DNA of 64,000 bases from Denitratisoma oestradiolicum (GTDB lineage Bacteria > Pseudomonadota > Gammaproteobacteria > Burkholderiales > Rhodocyclaceae). The notes beneath the pieces are model-generated. The model searched no databases and was not told the origin of the DNA. It worked only from the letters and a program-made list of their open reading frames with translations. Shown piece by piece: positions 8,612 through 18,047 of the stretch. The position numbers were made by a program, and so were the translations under genes. Location of the stretch: assembly GCF_902813185.1 (NCBI RefSeq), contig NZ_LR778301.1:3514001-3578000 (forward strand), written 5' to 3'. Numbering within the stretch: position 1 is the first letter of the stretch; every line of letters starts with the position of its first letter.

Positions 8612-11521
8612 TTATCTACCCAGACTCAGCAACTCGTCGAAGAGCTTGCTGGAGACATTGATGATTTTGGCCGCCGCCTGGTAGGCCTGCTGGAAACGCA
8701 ACAGGTTGGCAGCCTCTTCATCAAGATTGACGCCGGATTGGGACTGGATCGCGTCCTGTCCCTGCTTGGCGAGGTTCTGCTGGGCCGTCATGGTCACTTC
8801 CACTTCCCGGGACTTGTTGCCCACCTGGCTGACCACCTGGGAATAGGCGGCCTGGAAGGTGGCCGTGCCGTCGGTCATGGCATTGCTGGTCTGCAAGGCG
8901 CCCAGTAGCCCGGCATTTCGATTGTCGGACACGCCGGAGGGATTGGGGCCCACGGTAAAAAGATCTCCCTCCACCGCCGGACCGCTGATGGAGAACCGCA
9001 GGCCATTGAAGGCCAATTCCGACCCCGAGGTGTAGGGAACGTAATCCGTTGTCTGACCGATCGTGTAAGTCGTTGGCCGCCCACCCGATGGAGTCACCGT
9101 AACCATGCTACCCACGGGGAAACCGACGAGTCGATCCGGCAATACTGGTACGGTGGTCGCCTGGCGATAGGTCAGGGTGATCGGCGCCGCCGGCAGGCTG
9201 CTGTTGGTCAGCGCCAGAGCCGAAACCATCAGTCCGGTGCCCAGGTTGCTGGCACTGGACAGAGCCACCGCCGAACCAGCCCCTACCGTGGTAGAGATGA
9301 CCACCAACTGGTTGCTGCTGTTCAGGCTGACCGTGGCCGAGCCGGCCGCCGGGGGCGCGGCCCCCAGGGCCGTATTGAGGGCGGTCTGCACCGCAGTCAA
9401 CAGGGTCGCGGGGGTGTAGGTACCCGGCAGAATGGTGGCAGTGACGGCGGCGCCTCCATCCAGGGCAATGTTGAACTGGTCGTTGTTCCCTGCAGCAACA
9501 GTGAACGAAGCCGGCAATGTCACCCCCGCCGTTGCCACCCCCTGAGGACCCGCCAGGGTTGATGGCGATGGCATGCCGAACAGCGTGGCGAAACCGGTGT
9601 TCCCCACGCCGGGCGGCGCGATGGGGGGAGTGATATTGGGGGAAAAAGTAAAAACGTCACCATCCTGAGGTATGCCGGTGATGGTCGCAGCCAAACCGTT
9701 GATATTGATGGACAGTCCCGGTGCATAGGGAACTCGGGTCGTCGCCGTCGTGATGGGATAGCGGATCGCACCAACCTGGACGAGCGAGCCGACCGGGAAA
9801 CCCACCAGACTGTTGCTGGCGGCCTCATAGACGACCGAGAAAGGGGCCGCCTGCCGCACCGACGTATCATCGACCACGCCAGCGCTGATGGCCGCCGTGC
9901 CAGCATTGGACAGGCCTGCGGAGGTGCGGATCGGCGCAGCCAGCGCGATGTCTCGCGGATCCGTTGTGGCCAGTGCGATGTCCCGGGCGCCATGGCGGGT
10001 GGGGCGGACCAGAAAGCTGTCATTGATCTGCATGGCACCGCTCAACTCCAGGTCGAAACCCTGGGGCGCGGCATTGGTCATCAGATCGACCAGCGCCTCC
10101 GCCTGATCACTGCCCACACCCTTCCAGAACTGATGGTCCGATATCCGTTCCAGGGTAAAGCTGTTGACTCCGGTGAGCGTCAGACGATAGTCGCTGGCAG
10201 TCATGGTCTGAATATTCGAGCCGGTGGATGCCAGCGTCGCGCTACCCGTATTGGTGGCGAAGGAAATAACCCGGTCCATGGGTGGGGCATCAGGGCGAAC
10301 CAAGAAGACATCGCCATTGGCGGGCGCACCGGAGGACAGGGAAAAACGGATTCCATCCACAACCTGGGGCAGATCCGAAAAAACACCCAGCATTTGATCA
10401 TCGGCCAGGCGAGTAATGGCATATCCCCCCAGGCCCTGATCGTAGCTCAGGGAGTAATCGCTACTGATGACATTGGCGGTCAGGATGCCCGTACCGATAT
10501 TGGTGGGTGCGCCGAGCGTCGAAAGCTGGATGGGATCGAAAAAGTTCCCGCCCATGTCCCCCGTCAGATCCTGTCCCAGGGAATGCTGGGCGTTGAATTT
10601 CGTTGCCACGGCAAAAGCGATGCGGCCAATGCTGTTCTGGGCCGGGTCCAGGGTCCCGGTGCGGAAATTCAGTAGCCCCCCCAGATTTCCTCCGGTGATC
10701 AGGGACTCCGGAATCACCTCCGCGTTGCCTGCCGGACTCAGCAATCCAATCTGGAAGTTGGTCGTGTCCTCCCGATCCGGTATCGCCTGCAACTGATAAA
10801 TCTGGGAACCCACCATCAGAGGCTGACCGGAACCGAAGAAGACGCTGTAGCTGCCATCGGTTTCCACGTGAGTGGTGATGCGAATTTCCTTGTTGAGATC
10901 GGACACCAGCTTGTCACGCTGATCAAAGAGATCATTGGCAGGCTGACTCCCTCCCGCCTGAGCGACGATGATGCGCTGATTGACGTCGGCGATCTGGGCG
11001 ATATAGGAATTGATTGTCGTCACTTCGCTACGAACCTGGGTATTCACACCGCTGCGCATGTCTTCCAGTTGCTGGTCCAGCCCCTGGAAGCGTGCCACCA
11101 GCCCCTGACCGGCAGAAAGCATGGCCTGCCGGGCGGGAATCGAAGACGGGTTTGCAGCAGCCTCATCGAGGGCCTTGAAGAAACCTTGCAAGGCAGGGCT
11201 CAGTCCAGCGCTGGGATCCGCCAGCAGGTTATCTATCTGGGCGATCTGGTTCGCGTAGGTTTCCAACTCGGCCGCATTGGTCTGGGCATTCAATACCTGC
11301 CCGGCGAGGAAATCGTTGTACACACGTCGCACGGTGTCAACATTGGTGCCCTGCCCGAGGAAACCCGCTCCGGTGAGTACGGGTGTGTTGGTCGACTGGG
11401 AGATTGTCTGACGATTGAAGCCGGGAGTCGAAGCATTGGCGATGTTGTGGCTGGTCGTCAAAATGCCCATCTGGGCCGCATTGAGACCTGACACGCTGAC
11501 ATTGAGAAGGCCGCTACCCAT
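8612..11521 (-). CDS. flgK: Flagellar hook-associated protein FlgK (enlarged, with internal repeats)
   Basis: FlgK (HAP1) caps the hook and seats FlgL. N-terminal LLNVSVSGLNAAQMGILTTS and C-terminal VNLDEEAANLLRFQQAYQAA are canonical. At 969 residues it is far longer than E. coli FlgK (547). The insertion (about 350-860) holds one repeat pair at 353-410/442-507 (SDYxLxxxxxxxYxxxRxxD...) and a second at 560-628/780-860 (LVGFPVGSxVxV...VPYxxG). A separate hook-IN-like module at about 672-768 also occurs in FlgE. Four segments end in a GDxFxV-like strand. The gene has its own sigma-54-type promoter upstream. Confidence 0.93.
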   Translation of the reverse strand: MGSGLLNVSVSGLNAAQMGILTTSHNIANASTPGFNRQTISQSTNTPVLTGAGFLGQGTNVDTVRRVYNDFLAGQVLNAQTNAAELETYANQIAQIDNLLADPSAGLSPALQGFFKALDEAAANPSSIPARQAMLSAGQGLVARFQGLDQQLEDMRSGVNTQVRSEVTTINSYIAQIADVNQRIIVAQAGGSQPANDLFDQRDKLVSDLNKEIRITTHVETDGSYSVFFGSGQPLMVGSQIYQLQAIPDREDTTNFQIGLLSPAGNAEVIPESLITGGNLGGLLNFRTGTLDPAQNSIGRIAFAVATKFNAQHSLGQDLTGDMGGNFFDPIQLSTLGAPTNIGTGILTANVISSDYSLSYDQGLGGYAITRLADDQMLGVFSDLPQVVDGIRFSLSSGAPANGDVFLVRPDAPPMDRVISFATNTGSATLASTGSNIQTMTASDYRLTLTGVNSFTLERISDHQFWKGVGSDQAEALVDLMTNAAPQGFDLELSGAMQINDSFLVRPTRHGARDIALATTDPRDIALAAPIRTSAGLSNAGTAAISAGVVDDTSVRQAAPFSVVYEAASNSLVGFPVGSLVQVGAIRYPITTATTRVPYAPGLSININGLAATITGIPQDGDVFTFSPNITPPIAPPGVGNTGFATLFGMPSPSTLAGPQGVATAGVTLPASFTVAAGNNDQFNIALDGGAAVTATILPGTYTPATLLTAVQTALNTALGAAPPAAGSATVSLNSSNQLVVISTTVGAGSAVALSSASNLGTGLMVSALALTNSSLPAAPITLTYRQATTVPVLPDRLVGFPVGSMVTVTPSGGRPTTYTIGQTTDYVPYTSGSELAFNGLRFSISGPAVEGDLFTVGPNPSGVSDNRNAGLLGALQTSNAMTDGTATFQAAYSQVVSQVGNKSREVEVTMTAQQNLAKQGQDAIQSQSGVNLDEEAANLLRFQQAYQAAAKIINVSSKLFDELLSLGR

Positions 11522-11579
11522 GATGTATTCCGTTTCCCGTTAACTACGGCAAGGCTTGCCGGAAGTTGAATCCCTGGCT

Positions 11580-11595
11580 GGGGTTGAGCAACCCC
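11580..11595. repeat. Perfect 16-bp dyad overlapping the flgK promoter
   Basis: Arms GGGGTTG and CAACCCC flank AG. The dyad covers the minus 12 element of the sigma-54-like flgK promoter, so it could be a regulator site or a small hairpin at the end of the flgJ message. It has no T-run, so it is not a standard terminator. Confidence 0.45.
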
Positions 11596-11602
11596 CGTGC
11601 CA
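11587..11602 (-). promoter_or_regulatory. Sigma-54 promoter for flgK-flgL
   Basis: On the minus strand the sequence reads TGGCACG-GGGG-TTGCT, an exact match to the RpoN -24/-12 consensus (TGGCACG-N4-TTGCW), with invariant GG and GC ten bases apart. It lies in the 102-base flgJ-flgK gap, about 65 bases before the flgK ATG. This supports a separate transcript for flgK, flgL and the lipoprotein gene and a FleQ-type hierarchy. Confidence 0.8.
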
Positions 11603-11623
11603 TGGACCCGGTGAAGCGGAAAA

Positions 11624-12532
11624 TCAGCCTATCAGAGCCTGGCGCAATGTGGCGCCAGAGATGATGCGCTCCAGCTTGACTGCGTACATGGGATCAGTGG
11701 CATAGCCGGCCCGTTGCAGGCCATGGGCAAAGGCTGTGCCCTCCTGACTGCCCCGGACTGCGGCATAGCGTGGGCTCGATGCCATCAGTTGGGCATAATC
11801 GGCAAAGGCCTCACCATAGGAGGCATAGGCGCGGAAACGCTCCACCTGCCGCTGTGGAACACCATCCACGTATTCGATGGTGGCGGATTCCACCACGGGC
11901 CCGGTCCAGGACCGTCCAGCCTTGAGGCCAAACAGGTTATAGCTGGGGCGACCATCGGGAAAGCGCGGCTCGGACTTGCCCCAGCCCGTCTCCAGGGCCG
12001 CCTGGGCCACCAGGAAATGGGGCGGGATACCCAAACTGCGGGCAGCTTCCTGGGCATGGGGCCAGACCTTGTCCACAAACTGGTTGGCACCACCAGCCAC
12101 GGTGACCGGAGTGACCGCCCCGTCGCTCCGGCCCAAAGGATCGATCCTCAAGGTGGGCGCCGGTTTTTCCAATGACAGGGGGCGCAACTCGGGCGTCAGG
12201 GGAAGCCCTCCTTCCATCGCCTCCGGATCGCCGCTGGCGCGGGTCAGTTGCTTCTCTATCATCGCTGCAAGACCGGTACCGCCCTTGCCCGCCATCACCT
12301 GGGTCAATTGCTGGTCAAGCAGGGACTCGTACATCCGGGTCTGTTCGCTGTCGAACATGCCTTCCTTCGGCGTGGCGTCCCGCATGGACTTGAGGACCAT
12401 CTGGAGAAACAGGGCCTCGAACTGGCGGGCAGCCTCCTTCAGGGCCTGGGGATCATTACCCTTGACCTGACGCTTGAGGGAGGCAAGACGGCCGACATCA
12501 AAAATGTTCGGCTCAACACTGGAGGAATTCAT
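11624..12532 (-). CDS. flgJ: Peptidoglycan hydrolase / rod scaffold FlgJ
   Basis: FlgJ opens the peptidoglycan layer for the growing rod. The 302-residue product has the N-terminal rod-binding domain (about 30-115, with ARQFEALFLQMVLKSMRDA and LLDQQLTQVMA) and a C-terminal glucosaminidase domain (about 150-300). The latter has FLVAQAALETGWGKSE, whose Glu is the expected catalytic acid, and YNLFGLKAG. Length is that of bifunctional beta/gammaproteobacterial FlgJ. It lies 66 bases downstream of flgI in the flgB-flgJ transcription unit. Confidence 0.95.
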   Translation of the reverse strand: MNSSSVEPNIFDVGRLASLKRQVKGNDPQALKEAARQFEALFLQMVLKSMRDATPKEGMFDSEQTRMYESLLDQQLTQVMAGKGGTGLAAMIEKQLTRASGDPEAMEGGLPLTPELRPLSLEKPAPTLRIDPLGRSDGAVTPVTVAGGANQFVDKVWPHAQEAARSLGIPPHFLVAQAALETGWGKSEPRFPDGRPSYNLFGLKAGRSWTGPVVESATIEYVDGVPQRQVERFRAYASYGEAFADYAQLMASSPRYAAVRGSQEGTAFAHGLQRAGYATDPMYAVKLERIISGATLRQALIG

Positions 12533-12598
12533 GGCTCGCGCAGCTTCTCATCCACGCGCTGCCGGCAATCGTCCGAACAGCACGGCAATATCTGCCTG

Positions 12599-13711
12599 TC
12601 AGATGATTTCAAGTTCGGCCCGCAGTGCCCCGGCCGACTTCATGGCCTGAAGCACCGCCACCAGATCCTGAGGATTGGCGCCAATGGCATTCAGGGCCCT
12701 GATCACATCGGCCAGACTGGCGCCGGACTGCACATGCAACAGGGAACCGGCATCCTGCCGAATCTCGATCTGGGCATTGGTCACGCCCGCCGTCTGCCCC
12801 CCCGCCAGGGGATTGGGCTGGCTCACGGCATTGCTGGCATTGACCGAGACGGTCAGATTGCCATGGGCCACGGCGCAGTTCTCCAGCATCACAGCCTGAT
12901 TCATCACCACGGAGCCGGACCGGGCGTTGATGATCACCTTGGCAGCCAAGCGGGCCGGTTGCAATTCAATACTCTCCAGTACGCCCAAAAAGGAAACCCG
13001 CGCATCGGAGCCGACCGGCGCCCGCACCCGTATCTGTCGGGCATCCATGGCCGTGGCCGTCCCCGGACTCTGGCGGTTGATGGCTTCCACCATGCGCTGG
13101 GCCGTGCCGAAGTCCGCTGCGTTGAGGTCGAAATAGACAAACTCGCCTTCACCCAGAGGGGTCAGCACCTCCCGTTCTACCGTGGCACCGCCGGCCACGC
13201 GCCCCACCGAAAGATGATTGACCGTGACCTTGGAGCCACCACCAGCTGCCCCGGCACCGCTCACCACCACATTGCCCTGGGCCATCGCATAGACCTGGCC
13301 ATCGGCACCCTTGAGAGGGGTCAGCACCAGGGTGCCCCCCTTGAGGCTCTTGGCGTTGCCCATGGAGGAAACCGTAACATCGATCTGCTGGCCAGAGCGT
13401 GAGAAGGGTGGCAGGGTAGCCGTGACCATGACAGCCGCCACGTTCTTGAGCTGAAGACTGGTGCCCGGTGGCAGGGTCACCCCCATGTTGGACAGCATGT
13501 TCACAATGCTCTGCACCGTGAAGGGAGTCTGGGTGGTCTGGTCGCCACTGCCGTCGAGGCCTACCACCAAGCCGTAGCCGATGAGCTGGTTGTTGCGCAC
13601 ACCCGAAATCGAAGCCAGGTCCTTGATGCGCTCGGCCCGGGCCGCATCAGCCACCATCAGGCCGGCCAGGACCCACATCAGGGCAATCAGTATCTTGTGG
13701 GTCAGGCTCAT
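12599..13711 (-). CDS. flgI: Flagellar P-ring protein FlgI
   Basis: FlgI polymerises into the periplasmic P-ring bushing around the rod. The 370-residue protein has a Sec signal peptide (about 1-26, ending DAARA) followed by ERIKDLASISGVRNNQLIGY, the conserved mature N terminus. NMLSNMGVTLPPG and the C-terminal IRALNAIGANPQDLVAVLQA are also typical. Length equals the family norm (about 365). It lies ten bases after flgH. Confidence 0.97.
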   Translation of the reverse strand: MSLTHKILIALMWVLAGLMVADAARAERIKDLASISGVRNNQLIGYGLVVGLDGSGDQTTQTPFTVQSIVNMLSNMGVTLPPGTSLQLKNVAAVMVTATLPPFSRSGQQIDVTVSSMGNAKSLKGGTLVLTPLKGADGQVYAMAQGNVVVSGAGAAGGGSKVTVNHLSVGRVAGGATVEREVLTPLGEGEFVYFDLNAADFGTAQRMVEAINRQSPGTATAMDARQIRVRAPVGSDARVSFLGVLESIELQPARLAAKVIINARSGSVVMNQAVMLENCAVAHGNLTVSVNASNAVSQPNPLAGGQTAGVTNAQIEIRQDAGSLLHVQSGASLADVIRALNAIGANPQDLVAVLQAMKSAGALRAELEII

Positions 13712-13721
13712 GGATACCTCG

Positions 13722-14387
13722 TCAGAACGGCAGATAGCTCAGGAAGAAACGTCCCAGCCAGCCCATGGCCTGGGCATCATCCACAAAGCCATTGGCCTTG
13801 TATTCGATCCGGGCATCGGCCACCTGCGTCGATTGCACGGTATTGGCGGTGGTGATGGTGGTGGGATTGACCACGCCGGAGAAGCGGACGAATTCCTCGC
13901 CCTCCTTCAATCCAATCTGCTTCTCGCCGGACACCAGTAAGTTGCCGTTGGGCAACACCTCAATCACGGTGACTGTGATGGTGGAGGTAAAGTCCGCAGT
14001 GGAACTGTTCTCTCCCTTGCCTCCGAACTTGTTGCTGCTCGATGCCTCGACACTCAGTCCGGTAGCCCCCTTGAACGGAACTCCTGTCAGGGTGGGCACC
14101 CCCGCTTCCAGGGACTGGGAACGTTCGGCCGTGGTGCCGGATTTCTTCGAGGCCTGAACCTTTTCCGCCACGTTGATGGTGATGATGTCACCGACGAAAC
14201 GGGCGCGCCGATCCTCAAACAGGGGACGGGCGCTGGCAACGCTGTAGATAGCTCCGGTTCGCTGCGCGGCCAGGGAACGGGGCTCGGGACGGGCTGTCAT
14301 CGGCTGGTGAATGGCCGTGGGCGGCACTGTGGTGATGCAGCCAGCCAGGACCATTGCCATCAATATCAGTACAGATATTCTGAACAT
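13722..14387 (-). CDS. flgH: Flagellar L-ring lipoprotein FlgH
   Basis: FlgH forms the outer-membrane L-ring. I chose the ATG at 14387 because GGGGGGAACC directly precedes it; an upstream ATG at 14399 would add four residues. The 221-residue product has a lipoprotein signal with lipobox LAGC (Cys about 17). SLFEDRRARFVGD-like and GDIITINVAEKVQASKKSG follow, with the C-terminal SGVVNPTTITTANTVQSTQVADARIEY region diagnostic of FlgH when taken together. It sits between flgG and flgI. Confidence 0.95.
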   Translation of the reverse strand: MFRISVLILMAMVLAGCITTVPPTAIHQPMTARPEPRSLAAQRTGAIYSVASARPLFEDRRARFVGDIITINVAEKVQASKKSGTTAERSQSLEAGVPTLTGVPFKGATGLSVEASSSNKFGGKGENSSTADFTSTITVTVIEVLPNGNLLVSGEKQIGLKEGEEFVRFSGVVNPTTITTANTVQSTQVADARIEYKANGFVDDAQAMGWLGRFFLSYLPF

Positions 14388-14402
14388 GGTTCCCCCCATT
14401 GC

Positions 14403-15185
14403 TTAAAGCTGGGTCAGGCGGGCCAGCATCTGGTCCGAAGTACTGATGGCCTTGGAGTTCATCTCGTAGGCCCGCTGAGTCTGGATCATACTGACCAACT
14501 CCTCGGCCACATTGACATTGGAGGTTTCCACATAACCCTGATTGATCAGCCCCGCGCCATTGGTACCCGGAGTATTAGGCGTCGGTGTACCGGAGGAGGC
14601 TGTTTCCACGAACAGGTTCTCGCCAACGCTTTGCAGGCCACCCGGGTTAACAAAAGTGGCCAGTTGCACCGTACCGATCTGGGTAGGTGTGCTGGAGCCG
14701 GCCTGCAGGATTGAAACAATGCCATCCCGGCTGACAGTCACCGAAGTGGCATTGGAGGGAATGGTGATGGCCGGCGACAGAGGATAGCCGCTGGAGGTCA
14801 CCACCTGGCCGGTGCTGTCCTTCTGGAAGGCACCGTCCCGGGTGTAGGACAGGGTGCCATCAGGCATCTGAATCTGGAAAAAACCCTGACCGTTGATGGC
14901 GATATCCAGAGTGTTTTCGGTTTTTTGCAGACTGCCCTGGGTAAAGATATGTTCCGTGGAGATGGGACGAACACCAACCCCCAGCATCAGACCGGAGGGG
15001 ATGGTGGTTTGCTGGGAAGATTGGGCGCCCGGCTGACGCAGGTTCTGGTATAGCAAATCCTCGAATACGGCTCGAGACCGTTTGAAGCCGTTGGTGCCGA
15101 CGTTGGCCAGGTTGTTGGAAATGACATCAAGCTGGGTTTGCTGGGCATCCAGGCCGGTCTTGGCAATCCAGAGGGAACGAATCAT
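14403..15185 (-). CDS. flgG: Flagellar distal rod protein FlgG
   Basis: FlgG forms the distal rod. The 260-residue product begins [20 protein letters not shown] followed by [15 protein letters not shown], the rod-protein motif. It ends with [20 protein letters not shown] and an STSDQML segment, both canonical. Length matches E. coli FlgG (260) exactly. It is separated from flgF by nine bases. Confidence 0.97.
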   Translation of the reverse strand: MIRSLWIAKTGLDAQQTQLDVISNNLANVGTNGFKRSRAVFEDLLYQNLRQPGAQSSQQTTIPSGLMLGVGVRPISTEHIFTQGSLQKTENTLDIAINGQGFFQIQMPDGTLSYTRDGAFQKDSTGQVVTSSGYPLSPAITIPSNATSVTVSRDGIVSILQAGSSTPTQIGTVQLATFVNPGGLQSVGENLFVETASSGTPTPNTPGTNGAGLINQGYVETSNVNVAEELVSMIQTQRAYEMNSKAISTSDQMLARLTQL

Positions 15186-15194
15186 GGCTCAGTC

Positions 15195-15947
15195 CTATCG
15201 GCTGGAAATCACTTGGGTGGCGGCGCGATCATTCTGCTCGGCGGAGGACAGCATCCGCATCTGCATCTCGAACTGGCGGGCCAGGGAAATCATGCTCACC
15301 ATCTGATCCACCGGATTGACGTTGCTGTTCTCGAGATAGCCATTGGCCACGCTGACCTTTTCATCGGGAGGGGATGCGCCCTCTTCCTTGAGTCGGAACA
15401 GGCCGTCGCCCCCGCGAACCAGGGTTTCTTCCGGAGGATTCACCAGCTTGACCCGGCCGATGGCATTCACCGTGTTCTGAGCGCCGGTTTCCGGAATCAC
15501 GGAAACCGTGCCGTCCTTGCCCACAGCGATCTTGGAATCCGGCGGCACGGAGATCGGGCCACCATCCCCCATCACCGGAATGCCGCCGCGAGTTTGCAGC
15601 ACCCCATTGACGTTCAACTCCAGATTGCCGTTGCGGGTATAGGCCTCGGTACCATCGGGCAGGGAAAGCGCGATCCAGCCCTTGCCTTCGACGGCCAAAT
15701 CCAGATTGCGGCCGGTGTATTGCAAAGGCCCCGAGCTGAAGTCCGTATGGGTGCTGGCATCCACCGCGAAGGCACGGGTCGGCAGGGCCGCGGGCGCATT
15801 GTGGGTCTGCACCTGTACGGCACGCAGACGATGCTCCTCCGCCCGGTAGCCTGTGGAGGAAACATTGGCCAGATTGTGAGCCACTGCCGCCTGACGGTTC
15901 ATGGTCTGGCTGGCACCGCTCATGGCGGTGTAGATCAGTCTATCCAT
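15195..15947 (-). CDS. flgF: Flagellar proximal rod protein FlgF
   Basis: FlgF is a proximal rod subunit. The start at 15947 gives MDRLIYTAMSGASQTMNRQA, the normal FlgF N terminus, and has GGAGAGG seven bases upstream; a longer frame upstream runs into repeat DNA. The 250-residue product shows AVAHNLANVSSTGYRAEEHR and C-terminal NVNPVDQMVSMISLARQFEMQ. Its leader DNA (15951-16050) is a copy of a dispersed repeat that separates it from flgE. Confidence 0.95.
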   Translation of the reverse strand: MDRLIYTAMSGASQTMNRQAAVAHNLANVSSTGYRAEEHRLRAVQVQTHNAPAALPTRAFAVDASTHTDFSSGPLQYTGRNLDLAVEGKGWIALSLPDGTEAYTRNGNLELNVNGVLQTRGGIPVMGDGGPISVPPDSKIAVGKDGTVSVIPETGAQNTVNAIGRVKLVNPPEETLVRGGDGLFRLKEEGASPPDEKVSVANGYLENSNVNPVDQMVSMISLARQFEMQMRMLSSAEQNDRAATQVISSR

Positions 15948-15950
15948 TAT

Positions 15951-16050
15951 GAACCTCTCCCCCGGCCCCTTCCCGTGGAGGGGGGTGACGACGGTTCGCG
16001 TGCGCTGCACGCTCCATGTCCTGGCTGCGCCGCCTTGGGGCGGCCCGGCG
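15951..16050. repeat. Dispersed intergenic repeat, family 2, copy A
   Basis: The flgE-flgF gap matches the reverse complement of the tolR-tolA gap (60395-60487). Shared parts are CCTCTCCCCC, a C/G-rich stem, GGGGGTGACG and CGGTTCGC, then a hairpin, then GCTCC and a GCGCC...GGGGCGG block. The hairpin is CGTGC-gct-GCACG here and CCGC-tgt-GCGG in the other copy, so pairing is kept while bases change. Confidence 0.7.
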
Positions 16051-16089
16051 GTGGCGCTCGCTACGATTGAGGGTGGTGGACATCATGGA

Positions 16090-18021
16090 TTAGCGCAGGT
16101 TCACCAGGGTCTGTAACACACTGTCCTGGGTCTTGATGGTCTGGGCATTGGCCTGATAGACCCGCTGCTGGGTGATCATGTCCACCAGTTCCTTGGTGAG
16201 ATCCACGTTGGACTCTTCCACGGCGGCCGACTGGATCGACCCCAGGCTGCCCTGGCCCGGCGTGCCAGGAATGGGCTGGCCGGACTCGGCGGTCTCCGCC
16301 CACTGGTTACCGCCCATGGAGAGCAGGCCATTGGGATTGTTGAAATTCACCAGGACCACCTGCCCCATGTTGCGTGCCTTGCCGTTGGAATACCGACCCT
16401 GGACGATGCCGTCTCCCGACACTGACAGCCCCGACAGACGTCCGGAGGTGAAGCCGTCCTGCAACAATTGGTTCACGCCGAAGCTGATGCCGTATTGAGT
16501 CGTTCCCCTCAGGTCAAGGGTGAAGGTCAAGGGGCTGGTGGCGCCGTTGTTCAGGGTGAAGGTCTGGGTCAGAGGCATGTCCGTGGCCAGAGCGCCTGCC
16601 GTAGTGAAGTCAAGGGTCACAGGCCCAGACTGTCCGCCGCCATCGAGGGTGGTATACATCTGCCAGCCATTACCGGCGGAGGTCTTGACGAAATACATCG
16701 TCAGGTTGTGGGGATTCCCCAGGGAGTCATAGACCGTTTGTGCCGTGGAGCCGGTATAGCTAAGGGTGTTGCTGGCATCGAAATTGTCCGCGCCGTTGCT
16801 CGTCCCGAACAGGTCCGACACCCCATTGCCTCCGGTCACGAATACCGATGAGGCCGTACCGGTGGTGGGCGAAGTAATCACCAGGTTGTCCGATCCATCC
16901 AACGTTGCACCGATAGGTGCAACAGGGGCAGTCAACCCCAACTCGCTATTGATTTCGTCCAGCAAATCCAGATCGGGCGCTGTAATCACACCAGCGGGAT
17001 CCGGATAATTCCCCGGTGGCAGGGTCACGTTGTAAAGGGTGCCGTCGATGTAGAGGGAAAAACTGTCGTTCTGTCCGGTGGTGATGGTCAAAGGGAAAGT
17101 CACCGGGGTGATGCCCGTATAGGCACCTGGGGTCGGCGTCGCCGTCCCCAGCACGGGTCCTCCGGTAGGCAGATTTCCAAGGATGACATCGGCGTTGGAA
17201 CTGGCGGCAATGCTGATGGAGGAACCGCGCGAATTGCTGCCGACGGTTCCCAGGCTACCGGAGGTGAATACCAGTTTGCCTCCCGCGTTGGTAGTGACGT
17301 CCACGCTCGCTCCTGAAGTACCCAATGCGGTATTGATCAGGCTGGACAAAGTCGTCGCCATATCGGCAGGCGTGTAATTACCGTCCGGGATGGTCACGCT
17401 GGCCAGAACCCCATCTACCCAGATGTCCAGTTGATTGTTGGGCGTGGCGGCGGCAATCGTCACGGTGGTCGCCAGGGCGGTATTTGCGGTCAGAGAACCG
17501 GCAGACATGGCAACCGGTGCCGTAGCACGGGAGTCCAGGTTCAACTGGACCTGGCTGGCGGATGTCACCTTGGGAGGAATATTGGTGGTAGACACCTGAA
17601 TGTCCACATAATCCCCGGGCACGATGGCGCCGGTAGCATCGGCTGAGTAACCGGTCAGACGCTGCCCCCCAGAACTGACGACGAAACCATCCTTGTCCAC
17701 CGAGAACTGCCCGTTCCGGGTGTAGGAAATGGTCCCGCTGCTGGACATGCGATACATGCCGGAACCGTTGATCGCCAGATCCAGGGGATTGTTGGTGGCA
17801 GTGACGTTGCCCTGGGTAAATTGCTGAGCGATGGCTGCCACGGAAGAGCCAATACCGACCTGGGTGCCGCCACCTCCCGACAAGGAAGATGCGAATACGT
17901 CGGCGAACCGCACCTGGGATGACTTGAAGCCCGCCGTATTGGCGTTGGCGACGTTATTGCCGATCGCATCCAGCGCCTTGGCCGATACGTTCAGTCCACT
18001 CAAACCTTGTTGAAAGCCCAT
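16090..18021 (-). CDS. flgE: Flagellar hook protein FlgE (enlarged, with two hook-IN-like modules)
   Basis: FlgE polymerises into the universal-joint hook. N-terminal MGFQQGLSGLNVSAKALDAI with NNVANANTAGFKSSQVRFAD and C-terminal ESNVDLTKELVDMITQQRVYQ are canonical. At 643 residues it is longer than E. coli FlgE (402). The excess is two related modules at about 185-285 and 305-410, each with N(D/N)xxxxxIDG, (I/L)PxGNY and a helix like LxxLINxxLG, then a hydrophobic strand pair. This is the flagellin hook-IN type of repeat, and a third copy is in FlgK. It is read from the flgB operon. Confidence 0.95.
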   Translation of the reverse strand: MGFQQGLSGLNVSAKALDAIGNNVANANTAGFKSSQVRFADVFASSLSGGGGTQVGIGSSVAAIAQQFTQGNVTATNNPLDLAINGSGMYRMSSSGTISYTRNGQFSVDKDGFVVSSGGQRLTGYSADATGAIVPGDYVDIQVSTTNIPPKVTSASQVQLNLDSRATAPVAMSAGSLTANTALATTVTIAAATPNNQLDIWVDGVLASVTIPDGNYTPADMATTLSSLINTALGTSGASVDVTTNAGGKLVFTSGSLGTVGSNSRGSSISIAASSNADVILGNLPTGGPVLGTATPTPGAYTGITPVTFPLTITTGQNDSFSLYIDGTLYNVTLPPGNYPDPAGVITAPDLDLLDEINSELGLTAPVAPIGATLDGSDNLVITSPTTGTASSVFVTGGNGVSDLFGTSNGADNFDASNTLSYTGSTAQTVYDSLGNPHNLTMYFVKTSAGNGWQMYTTLDGGGQSGPVTLDFTTAGALATDMPLTQTFTLNNGATSPLTFTLDLRGTTQYGISFGVNQLLQDGFTSGRLSGLSVSGDGIVQGRYSNGKARNMGQVVLVNFNNPNGLLSMGGNQWAETAESGQPIPGTPGQGSLGSIQSAAVEESNVDLTKELVDMITQQRVYQANAQTIKTQDSVLQTLVNLR

Positions 18022-18047
18022 TGCTGTCTCCTGTTAGATCCGCGCGG

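Noticed and set aside
6480..11521. FlgK and FlgL as frameshifted or fused genes because of their length
   Set aside because: Both keep canonical N- and C-terminal domains in one uninterrupted frame, and the extra length is explained by internal repeats.
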